Source: Frateuria_A sp049727805
Lineage (GTDB): Bacteria; Pseudomonadota; Gammaproteobacteria; Xanthomonadales; Rhodanobacteraceae
Direction: 5' to 3'
DNA length: 64,000 nucleotides
Assembly (NCBI RefSeq): GCF_049727805.1
Contig: NZ_JBCNYA010000009.1
Span: 1-64,000 of the forward strand
A program made the position numbers and the translations under genes. How positions within the stretch are numbered: position 1 is the first letter of the stretch; each line of letters opens with the position of its first letter. Positions 15,923 to 23,637 of the stretch are shown here, piece by piece. The notes beneath the pieces were generated by a model that did no database searches, was not told the DNA's origin, and worked only from the letters and a program-made list of their open reading frames with translations.

Positions 15923-18400
15923 ATGAGCAAGCGTCTCGGCCGGATCGCACCTGCATTGCTGGCTACCGCGGTACTCCTCGCACTCTCCACCGCCGCTTCG
16001 GCGCAGGACGCCCAGCCGTCCGCCACGTCCGACGCCGGCACGCAGGCGAAGCCGAAGGCGAAGAATCTGCAGACCGTGGTGGTGACCGGCACCCGCGCCG
16101 GCAACCGCACGGAAAGCTCCTCGCTGACGCCGATCGACGTGATTTCCGCCGACGTGCTCAAGCAGACCGGCACGATCGACCTGCCGCAGGCGCTGGCGCG
16201 CTCGGTACCTTCGCTCAACTTCCCGTTCGCGCCCGCCTCGGACACCTTCGCGTTCCAGCGTCCGTTCCAGTTGCGCGGTCTGTCGCCGGACCAGGTGCTG
16301 GTGCTGGTCAACGGCAAGCGCTGGCACTCCGGCGCGTTGCTGCTCAGCCTCGGCCAGATCGGCCAGGGCTCGCAGGGCATCGACCTCAACACGATCCCGA
16401 TGTCGGCCATCGACCACGTCGAGGTGCTGCGCGATGGCGCCTCGGCGCAGTACGGCTCCGACGCGCTGGCCGGCGTGATCAACATCATCCTGAAGAAGGA
16501 CGCCGAGCACGGCCAGGTGCAACTGAGCGGCGGCGAGTACACCGCCGGCGACGGTCGCCAGTGGCAGGGCTCGAGCAGCTTCGGCTTCCCACTCGGCGGC
16601 GACAGGGGCTGGATGCGGCTGGCGGTGGAAAAGAGCAACCAGAGCCCGACCAACCGCGCGGGCGTGGATCGCCGCCCCGGCTTCACCGAGCTGGGAAGGA
16701 AGTTCCAGTACGGCGTGGTGTCGTTCAAGAACCAGAACGTGCTGCTCAACACCGAGTACAACCTCACGCCGAGCGTGCAGTTCTACGCCTTCGGCCACTA
16801 CGGGCGCCGCGTCGGCGAGCCGCGCGGCTTCTTCCGCTACGGCACCAATACGCCGAGCCCGAACAACGACCTGATCGGGCTGGTCTACCCGGACGGCTTC
16901 CTGCCCAAGGAGCACGGCGTCTCGATCGACCGCTCGCTGGTGGCCGGCCTGCGCGGCGAGGCCGGCGGCTGGCACTGGGACATCAGCGGCAACTACGGTG
17001 GCAACCGCGTCTTCTACAGCACGCTCAACACCACCAACTACGCGATGCTGAACGATTTCGGCAGCAGCCCGACCGGCTTCCACGACGGCACGCTGACCGC
17101 CACGCAGCAGACCTTCGACGTCGACATCTCCAAGGAGATGGCGGTCGGCTGGCTGCCCAACCCGGTGACCGTCTCCTTCGGCACGCAATGGCTGCGCCAG
17201 GCCTACAAGGTCGAGGCGGGCGAGCTGGGTTCGTACTACGTGGGCGACTCGGGCGTGCGCGGTGGCGCCCAGGGCTTCGCCGGCTGGGGCCCGCAGGATG
17301 CGATGTCGGTGGCGCGGCACGACCTGGCCGAGTACGTGCAGCTGGAGACCAATCTCACCGACAAGCTCGGCGCCTCGCTGGCGGGCCGCCACGAGGACTA
17401 CTCCGACTTCGGCACCACCACCTCCGGCGCGCTGTCGCTGCGCTACGACTTCACCGACACCTTCGCGCTGCGCGGCAGCGCCTCGACCGGCTTCCGCGCG
17501 CCCACCCTGGGCCAGCAGCATTACTCGGAAACCACTTCGGCCTCGTTCGGCGCCGGCAACTCGCTGGGCCTGCCGCCTGGCATCTACCTGCGCGGCCTGG
17601 TGCCGGTGGACAACCCGATCGCGCAACTGCTCGGCAGCGAACCGCTCAAGCCGGAGAAGTCGCGCAACTACACCTTCGGCATGGTGTGGAACCCGAACGA
17701 CGCGTTCAACCTGAGCGTGGACCTGTACCAGATCACGGTGCGCAACCGCATCGCGCTGTCCAGTTCGATCTCCACCTCGACCCCCGCAGTGCGCGACTAC
17801 CTGGCCGCCAACGGCATCACCAACCTGCAGTACAGCGGCATCGCCTACTTCACCAACGCCGGCGACGTGCGCAGCCAGGGCGTGGACGTGGTCTCCAGCT
17901 TCCGCAACGACTTCGCCGGCGGCGCCTCGCTCACCTCCACGCTGGCCGCCACCTACAACAAGAACAAGGTCACCGACATCCGGCCCAACCCGCCGGTGCT
18001 CGACGCGCTCGGAGCGATCTTCGTGCGCCTCAACCGCAGCGCCACCAAGGGCCTGCTGGCCGACACCGCGCCGCGCAGCAAGGTGATCCTCACCGAGACC
18101 TACAACAACGGCCACTGGACGCTGACCGGCAGCGCCACCCGCTACGGCCGCATCACCAGCTACGGCTCCACCAGCTACCTGGACGACCAGGTGTACCCGC
18201 ACAAGTGGCTGTTCGACCTGGCGCTGAGCTACGACCGCGACAACTGGACCTTCACCGTCGGCGGCGACAACGTGTTCGACACCTACCCTGCCCGGACGCG
18301 CGAGGATAGCGACCAGAACGGCGTGTTCCCGTATTCGTCGAGCTCGCCGTTCGGTTTCCAGGGCGCCTTCGTGTACGGCAAGGTCACCTACCACTGGTAA
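15923..18400 (+). CDS. TonB-dependent outer-membrane receptor
   Basis: An 825-residue receptor starting MSKRLGRI with a signal peptide ending about STAASA-QDA. A TonB box-like segment LQTVVVTGTRA precedes the plug domain (SVPSLNFPFAP through VEVLRDGASAQYGSDALAGVINII). The remainder is a beta-barrel ending in the aromatic residue Trp (KVTYHW). It would bind an external ligand and bring it into the periplasm using TonB energy. Its place directly before a periplasmic gamma-glutamyltransferase and a glutamate permease suggests a glutamate-containing ligand, such as gamma-glutamyl oligomers or murein fragments, not iron. A longer frame from 15869 is possible, but this start gives a proper signal peptide. 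Confidence 0.9.
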   Translation: MSKRLGRIAPALLATAVLLALSTAASAQDAQPSATSDAGTQAKPKAKNLQTVVVTGTRAGNRTESSSLTPIDVISADVLKQTGTIDLPQALARSVPSLNFPFAPASDTFAFQRPFQLRGLSPDQVLVLVNGKRWHSGALLLSLGQIGQGSQGIDLNTIPMSAIDHVEVLRDGASAQYGSDALAGVINIILKKDAEHGQVQLSGGEYTAGDGRQWQGSSSFGFPLGGDRGWMRLAVEKSNQSPTNRAGVDRRPGFTELGRKFQYGVVSFKNQNVLLNTEYNLTPSVQFYAFGHYGRRVGEPRGFFRYGTNTPSPNNDLIGLVYPDGFLPKEHGVSIDRSLVAGLRGEAGGWHWDISGNYGGNRVFYSTLNTTNYAMLNDFGSSPTGFHDGTLTATQQTFDVDISKEMAVGWLPNPVTVSFGTQWLRQAYKVEAGELGSYYVGDSGVRGGAQGFAGWGPQDAMSVARHDLAEYVQLETNLTDKLGASLAGRHEDYSDFGTTTSGALSLRYDFTDTFALRGSASTGFRAPTLGQQHYSETTSASFGAGNSLGLPPGIYLRGLVPVDNPIAQLLGSEPLKPEKSRNYTFGMVWNPNDAFNLSVDLYQITVRNRIALSSSISTSTPAVRDYLAANGITNLQYSGIAYFTNAGDVRSQGVDVVSSFRNDFAGGASLTSTLAATYNKNKVTDIRPNPPVLDALGAIFVRLNRSATKGLLADTAPRSKVILTETYNNGHWTLTGSATRYGRITSYGSTSYLDDQVYPHKWLFDLALSYDRDNWTFTVGGDNVFDTYPARTREDSDQNGVFPYSSSSPFGFQGAFVYGKVTYHW

Positions 18401-18425
18401 GCCGGCCGGCGCGGGCACAACCGCC

Positions 18426-18459
18426 GGTTATGCATCGCGCCGGTCTTTTCATTGGTGGC
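18426..18459 (+). promoter_or_regulatory. 34-nt conserved upstream element, copy 2
   Basis: The second copy, beginning GGTTATGCA and ending GTCTTTTCATTGGTGGC, differs from copy 1 at three positions. It sits 26 nt after the receptor stop and 51 nt before the ggt start. TTGGTG (18452-18457) with TAAGCT (18476-18481), 18 nt apart, could be the core promoter. Its presence shows that ggt and the genes behind it probably have their own co-regulated promoter. Confidence 0.65.
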
Positions 18460-18509
18460 CCGCCGCTGCCGCTGGCTAAGCTCCCGCCCACTCCCCGGAG
18501 GACGAAAGC

Positions 18510-20255
18510 ATGATCGATCCACGCGCTCTGCGGCTCCCTGCGCCGCCCACTTCCCGCAACGGCATCCCGCGGTGGTGCGGCGCGCTGCTCGCGGTGGCGC
18601 TGCTGGCATCGGGCTCGCTCGCCAGCGCGCAGGACGCGGTCCGCCAGCGCACCGCCGCGATCGCCAGCGCCAACGCGCTGGCCACCCAGGCCGGCTTCGA
18701 GACGCTCGCCCGCGGCGGCAACGCGGTCGACGCGGCGATCGCCGTGGGCACCACATTGTCGGTGGTGCAGCCGGAAGCCTCCGGCATGGGCGGCGGCTTC
18801 CTCGCGTTGATCCACGACGCGGCCACCGGCAAGGACACTTTCATCGACGCGCGCGAGATGGCGCCGCAAGCGGTCGACTCGAAGGACTACCTCAAGCCCG
18901 ACGGCACGCCCAACCGCGACACCTCGCTCAACGGCCCGCTCGCCGCCGGCATCCCCGGCTTCCCCGCGGGCGTGGCCTACATGTCCGGCAAGTACGGCAA
19001 GCTGCCGCTGTCGGTGGCGCTGCAGCCGGCGATCCGGATCGCCGAGCAGGGCTTCCATCCCAGCGGCGCGCTGGTTCGCTCGATCGGGCACAAGGCCGAA
19101 GTGCTGCGCCGCTGGCCGGCCTCGTCCGCCAAGTTCATGCCGGACGGCAAGCTGCCGACGGCCGACGGCCTGTTCCGCGATCCGAACCAGGCACGCACGC
19201 TGCAGGCGCTGGCGGCGAAAGGCGCGGACGGCTTCTACAAGGGCGCGGTGGCGAGGGAGCTGGTGCGCGCGGTGCACGCCGCCGGCGGCACCTGGACGCT
19301 GCAGGATCTGGCGAGCTACCGCGCCAGGGAACGCACGCCGATCACGCTGGACTACGCCGGCTACAAGGTGGTGACGGCGCCGCCGCCGTCTTCCGGCGGC
19401 GTGGCGGTGGCCGAGATGCTCAACATCCTGGCGCCGGTCGACCTCTCCAGGCTTGACCAGGCACACCGCATCCACTGGCTGGTCGAGGCGATGCGCCGCG
19501 CCTTCCGCGACCACAACGAATACCTGGGCGACCCGGACTTCGTGAAGATCCCGATGGACATGCTGCTCTCGCCGTACTACGCCGACGGCCTGCGCCAGAG
19601 CATCCTGCCCGAGCAGGCCACCAAGTCCGCCTGGCTGCCGTCGGTGAGCGTGAACCCGCCGGGCATGCACACCACGCACTACTCGATCGTCGACGCCGAC
19701 GGCAACATGGTTTCGATGACCGCCACGGTCAACACCACGCTGGGCTCCAGCTTCGTCGCCGGCGGCACCGGCATCCTGCTCAACAACGAGATGGACGACT
19801 TCGCGCTGGTTCCCGGCAAGCCCAATGCCTTCGGCCTGCTCGGCGGCTCGGCCAACGCGCCGGTCGGCGGCAAGCGGATGCTCTCCTCGATGACGCCGAG
19901 CTTCGTCATCGGCAAGGACCGCCTCGCCGTGATCGGCTCGCCCGGCGGCTCGACCATCATCACCCAGGTGTTCGGCGCCATCCTCGCCTTCATCGACGGC
20001 AAGAGCGCCAGCGAGATCACCGCGCAGAAGCGCATCCACCACCAGTTCATGCCCGACCGCATCGACATCGAGAAGGGCAGCGACATCCCCGCGGACGTGC
20101 TGGCCAAGCTGAAGGCGATGGGCTACGAGCTCAACCAGGACGACAGCTGGGGCAACATGAACGTGGTGGTCTGGGACAAAAAGACCGGCACCAAGACCGC
20201 CGCCAGCGACCCGCGCAACCCCAGCGGCCTGGGCAAGGTCGAGACCATCCACTGA
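18510..20255 (+). CDS. ggt: Gamma-glutamyltransferase (GGT)
   Basis: A 581-residue N-terminal-nucleophile hydrolase that cleaves gamma-glutamyl bonds, releasing glutamate or transferring it to another amine. A hydrophobic segment (about 25-40, ending SLASA-QDA) predicts export to the periplasm. The autoprocessing site is HTTHYSIVD: cleavage before Thr388 would create the catalytic Thr of the small subunit. The oxyanion Gly-Gly lies in SSGGVAV, and the lid/tail region GGKRMLSSMTP is intact. Length is normal. GGAG precedes the ATG. Substrates could be glutathione, but the neighbours point to gamma-glutamyl peptides containing D-glutamate (murein, poly-gamma-glutamate). It heads the ggt-dgcN-dgcA-gltS run. 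Confidence 0.95.
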   Translation: MIDPRALRLPAPPTSRNGIPRWCGALLAVALLASGSLASAQDAVRQRTAAIASANALATQAGFETLARGGNAVDAAIAVGTTLSVVQPEASGMGGGFLALIHDAATGKDTFIDAREMAPQAVDSKDYLKPDGTPNRDTSLNGPLAAGIPGFPAGVAYMSGKYGKLPLSVALQPAIRIAEQGFHPSGALVRSIGHKAEVLRRWPASSAKFMPDGKLPTADGLFRDPNQARTLQALAAKGADGFYKGAVARELVRAVHAAGGTWTLQDLASYRARERTPITLDYAGYKVVTAPPPSSGGVAVAEMLNILAPVDLSRLDQAHRIHWLVEAMRRAFRDHNEYLGDPDFVKIPMDMLLSPYYADGLRQSILPEQATKSAWLPSVSVNPPGMHTTHYSIVDADGNMVSMTATVNTTLGSSFVAGGTGILLNNEMDDFALVPGKPNAFGLLGGSANAPVGGKRMLSSMTPSFVIGKDRLAVIGSPGGSTIITQVFGAILAFIDGKSASEITAQKRIHHQFMPDRIDIEKGSDIPADVLAKLKAMGYELNQDDSWGNMNVVVWDKKTGTKTAASDPRNPSGLGKVETIH

Positions 20256-20379
20256 CCATCCCGCGGGCCGTCACAGACGACCCGCCGACACCGAAACACC
20301 CCCGCCGGCGACCCCGTGGCTGCCGGCGCGGCTCCCCGATCCTGCCCGGCGGCGCGGCCGCCATATGGAGTCATCCTGC

Positions 20380-21423
20380 ATGTCCCTCCCTGCCGATGCG
20401 GCGGCGTCCGGCCACTGGGGCCCGCCCTACCTGCTGTACCTGGGCAATCCGGCCGACGAACTGGCGATCAAGACGGCCAGGGGCGTGGCCTACTGGCGCC
20501 CGGAATGGTGCGTGGGCCAGTACCGCCATCCTGACTGCAAGACCACCCTGGGCCTGCCCGACATGGGCATGGCCGAGGCCAGGGCGCACGGCGCCGACAC
20601 CATGCTGATCGGCACCGCCAACGCCGGCGGCACGATGGCGGCGGAGATCGTCGCCGACGCGATCGCCGCGCTGGACGCCGGCCTCAACGTGGCGGCCGGA
20701 CTGCACCAGAAGCTGCGCAGCCATCCGGACATCGTGGCGGCCGCGCGACGCAACGGCCGCGCGCTGTTCGACGCGCGCGACCCGGCGCCGGGCATCCCGG
20801 TCGGCAACGGCCGCCCGCGCGCCGGCCGGCGCCTGCTCACCGTCGGCACCGATTGTTCGGTCGGCAAGATGTACACCACGCTCGCGCTGGAGCGCGCGAT
20901 GCGAAGGCGCGGCTGCGCGGCGGACTTCCGCGCGACCGGCCAGACCGGCATCTTCATCGCCAATGCCGGCGCGCCGGTCGACGCGGTGGTCGCCGACTTC
21001 ATCTCCGGCGCGGTGGAATGGATCTCGCCCGCCCGCGACGACGGCGGCTGGGACCTCATCGAAGGGCAGGGCTCGCTGTTCCATCCCTCCTATGCGGGCG
21101 TCTCGCTCGGCCTGCTGCACGGCGCGCAGCCCGACGCCCTGGTGCTGTGCCACGAACCCACCCGCCGCCACGTGCGCGGCCTGCCCGGCTACCCGATACC
21201 GGACCCGAAGGCGTGCCTGGAGGCCAACCTGGCCGCCGCGCGGCTGACCAATCCGGCGGTCAGGGCGGTCGGCGTCGCGCTCAACACCTCCGGCATGCCG
21301 GAGGCCGAGGCCGTGGCGCTGTGCCGGCGCATCGGCGACGAACTCGGCCTGCCGTGCGAGGACCCGGTGCGCATGGGCGTGGAATCCATCGTGGACAAGC
21401 TGCTCGCATGCTTCGCGAACTGA
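20380..21423 (+). CDS. dgcN: DUF1611 protein, DgcN-like D-glutamate N-acetyltransferase
   Basis: A 347-residue cytosolic protein of the DUF1611 family. I chose the ATG at 20380 (MSLPADAA) because GGAG lies 9 nt upstream; an in-frame ATG at 20365 lacks a ribosome site. Features are the N-terminal domain with YLGNPADELAIKTA, a P-loop-like GTDCSVGKM (156-164), and LIEGQGSLFHPSY followed by LVLCHEPTR. In marine Proteobacteria the DUF1611 protein DgcN, encoded next to DgcA, was shown to convert D-Glu to N-acetyl-D-Glu. The same pair is present here with a 16-nt overlap. Assignment is by family and adjacency; the enzyme could act on another D-amino acid. Confidence 0.85.
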   Translation: MSLPADAAASGHWGPPYLLYLGNPADELAIKTARGVAYWRPEWCVGQYRHPDCKTTLGLPDMGMAEARAHGADTMLIGTANAGGTMAAEIVADAIAALDAGLNVAAGLHQKLRSHPDIVAAARRNGRALFDARDPAPGIPVGNGRPRAGRRLLTVGTDCSVGKMYTTLALERAMRRRGCAADFRATGQTGIFIANAGAPVDAVVADFISGAVEWISPARDDGGWDLIEGQGSLFHPSYAGVSLGLLHGAQPDALVLCHEPTRRHVRGLPGYPIPDPKACLEANLAAARLTNPAVRAVGVALNTSGMPEAEAVALCRRIGDELGLPCEDPVRMGVESIVDKLLACFAN

Positions 21424-22391
21424 GCGTCTTCCAACGCAGTTTTCCGCTGGTGGCCCCGTTCCGCATCTCGCGCGGCGTCAAGCACGTGGCCGAGGTGGTG
21501 ACGGTGGAATTGCGCCAGGGCGACAAAACCGGGCGCGGCGAGGCGGTGCCCTACGCGCGCTACGGCGAATCGGTCGACTCGGTGCTCGAACAGATGCAGG
21601 CGCTGCGCGCCGAACTCGCCGCCGGCATGGGCCGCGACGAGCTGCAGTTGCGGCTGCCGCCCGGCGCCGCGCGCAACGCGCTGGACGCGGCGCTGTGGGA
21701 CCTGGAATCGCAGCTCAGCGCGGTGCCAGTGTGGGCACGGCTGGCGCGCCCGCCGCATGCCACCCTGGTCAGCGCGATCACCCTCGGGATCGACACGCCG
21801 CAGCGCATGGGTGAGGCGGCTGCGCGTCTCGGCAGCGGACTGATCAAGATCAAGGTCGACGCGGAGCAGCCGGCGGCGCGCATCGATGCGGTGCGCCAGG
21901 CCGCGCCGGACGCGCGCCTGATCGTCGACCCCAACGAGAGCTGGGACATCGCCCTGCTGCGCGACATGCAGCCGGCGCTCGAGCGCGCGCGGGTGGACCT
22001 GCTGGAGCAGCCGCTGCCGGCCGGCGCCGACGATGACCTGGTCGGCTTCGCCAGCCGCGTGCCGATCTGCGCCGACGAGGCCTGCCACGTGACGCAGGAC
22101 CTGCCGCGCCTGCGCGAGCGCTACCAGGCGATCAACATCAAGCTTGACAAGACCGGCGGCCTGACCGAAGCCTGGCGCCTGCTGCGCGCCGCGCGCGCCG
22201 ACGGGTTCCGGATCATGGTGGGTTGCATGGTGTGTTCGTCGCTGGGCATCACGCCGGCGCTGGAGATCGCGCGGGAGGCCGAGTTCGTCGACCTGGACGG
22301 CCCGTTCTGGCTGCAGCACGACTATCCCGGCGGCGTCCGCCTGCGCGACGGCCTGCTGCAGCCGCCGGCGCCGGCCTTCTGGGGCGGATGA
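21408..22391 (+). CDS. dgcA: Enolase-superfamily N-acetyl-D-Glu racemase (DgcA-like)
   Basis: A 327-residue enolase-superfamily enzyme of the dipeptide epimerase/muconate-cycloisomerase type. The acid-base Lys pair is LIKIK (Lys147, Lys149), the metal ligands are Asp174 (IVDPNE), Glu200 (LLEQPLP) and Asp223 (CADEAC), and the opposite-face Lys is Lys245 in INIKLDKTGG. All catalytic residues are present. By family alone it might be an L-Ala-D/L-Glu epimerase acting on murein dipeptides. The overlap with dgcN favours N-acetyl-D-Glu to N-acetyl-L-Glu racemisation. Either activity fits recycling of cell-wall glutamate. The start ATG lies inside dgcN, implying translational coupling. Confidence 0.87.
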   Translation: MLRELSVFQRSFPLVAPFRISRGVKHVAEVVTVELRQGDKTGRGEAVPYARYGESVDSVLEQMQALRAELAAGMGRDELQLRLPPGAARNALDAALWDLESQLSAVPVWARLARPPHATLVSAITLGIDTPQRMGEAAARLGSGLIKIKVDAEQPAARIDAVRQAAPDARLIVDPNESWDIALLRDMQPALERARVDLLEQPLPAGADDDLVGFASRVPICADEACHVTQDLPRLRERYQAINIKLDKTGGLTEAWRLLRAARADGFRIMVGCMVCSSLGITPALEIAREAEFVDLDGPFWLQHDYPGGVRLRDGLLQPPAPAFWGG

Positions 22392-22413
22392 GCATGCCTG
22401 CGCGCGCGCCCGC

Positions 22414-23619
22414 ATGCTGACGCTCGACGCGGTCCAGACGGTGGCCTGCGGCGGCGTGTTTCTGCTCGCCGGCTACGCGATCCGCCGGCGGGTGCCGCTG
22501 CTCGGCCGCTTCAGCATCCCGGCGCCGGTGATCGGCGGTCTGCTGGTGGCGCTGGCGATGCTCGCCTGCCGCCAGTGGGGCGTGCATCCGGTCGCGTTCG
22601 ACATCGCGCTGCAGCAGCCGCTGATGATCGCCTTCTTCACCAGCATCGGTTTCAACGCCAGCGCGAGCCTGCTCAAGGTGGGCGGGCGCCAGATCGTGCT
22701 GTTCCTCGTCCTCGCCACCGTGCTCGCGGTGGTGCAGAACGTGGTCGGCGTGGCCCTGGCCAAAGTGTTCGGGCTGCCGCCGTTGTTCGGCGTGCTCACC
22801 GGTTCGGTCACCCTCACCGGCGGTCCGGCTACCGGGTTGGCCTTCGCGCCGCTGTTCACCGAGGCCGGCGTGCACGGCGCGCCGAGCGTGGCGCTGGCCA
22901 ATGCGATGGCCGGCATCATCTGCGGTTCGGTAATCGGCGCACCGCTGGCCACGCTGCTGATCGAACGCTACCGGTTGCGCGCGCCGCACACGCCGGATAC
23001 GGCGGCTGATACGCCACCGGCGACGGTCGCAGCGGCGGGCGCCGGCAGCGCCGAGGCGCAGGCCTTCGCCGGGCTGCGCAGCTTCGTGCTCGTGCTGCTG
23101 GCGATGGGCCTGGGTGCATGGATCAGCGACGGCATCGGCGCGCTGGGCGTGACCCTGCCCAGCTACATCGGCGCCATGCTGGTGGGCGCGCTGATCCGCA
23201 ACGTCGACGACCGCAGCGGCTGGTTCGGCCTGTCGGCGCGCACCATCGAGATCGTGGGCAACGCCTCGCTCTCGCTGTTCCTGGTGGTCGCGCTGATGAA
23301 CCTGCACCTGTGGGACCTGGCCGGGCTGGCGCTGCCGCTGCTGGCCGGGCTGGCCGTGCAGACCGTGCTGGTGGCGGGCTTCTGCGCCTGGCCGCTGCTG
23401 CGGCTGATGGGGCGCGACTACGACGCGGCGGTGATGGCCGGTGGTTTCGCCGGCTTCATGCTGGGCACCACGGCCAATGCCGTGGCGGTGATGGGTTCGC
23501 TGACCGAGCGCTATGGCCCGGCGCCGCGCGCCTTCCTGGTCGCGCCGATCGTCGGCGCGTTCCTGATCGACTTCACCAACGCCATCGTCATCACCGCCTT
23601 CGTCAACGGCTGGCGCTGA
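22414..23619 (+). CDS. gltS: Sodium/glutamate symporter GltS
   Basis: A 401-residue polytopic inner-membrane transporter of the ESS (glutamate:Na+ symporter) family, with hydrophobic segments throughout. The signature GSVTLTGGPATGLAFAP lies in the first re-entrant half; the inverted second half has MLGTTANAVAVM. Length is typical for GltS (~400). E. coli GltS accepts D-glutamate as well as L-glutamate, which fits the DgcN/DgcA neighbours. It begins 22 nt after dgcA and closes the locus. The convergent rep gene follows 18 nt later with no obvious U-run terminator between. Confidence 0.93.
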   Translation: MLTLDAVQTVACGGVFLLAGYAIRRRVPLLGRFSIPAPVIGGLLVALAMLACRQWGVHPVAFDIALQQPLMIAFFTSIGFNASASLLKVGGRQIVLFLVLATVLAVVQNVVGVALAKVFGLPPLFGVLTGSVTLTGGPATGLAFAPLFTEAGVHGAPSVALANAMAGIICGSVIGAPLATLLIERYRLRAPHTPDTAADTPPATVAAAGAGSAEAQAFAGLRSFVLVLLAMGLGAWISDGIGALGVTLPSYIGAMLVGALIRNVDDRSGWFGLSARTIEIVGNASLSLFLVVALMNLHLWDLAGLALPLLAGLAVQTVLVAGFCAWPLLRLMGRDYDAAVMAGGFAGFMLGTTANAVAVMGSLTERYGPAPRAFLVAPIVGAFLIDFTNAIVITAFVNGWR

Positions 23620-23637
23620 CGCCGCCGGTCGCCGGCG

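Noticed and set aside
15923..18400. TonB receptor considered as a siderophore receptor
   Set aside because: No Fur-box-like sequence, iron reductase or siderophore gene is nearby; the neighbours all concern glutamate. Not excluded, but less likely.
15557..18418. A 953-codon minus-strand open frame opposite the TonB receptor
   Set aside because: Antisense shadow of a receptor with clear plug and barrel sequence; no ribosome site and no family resemblance.
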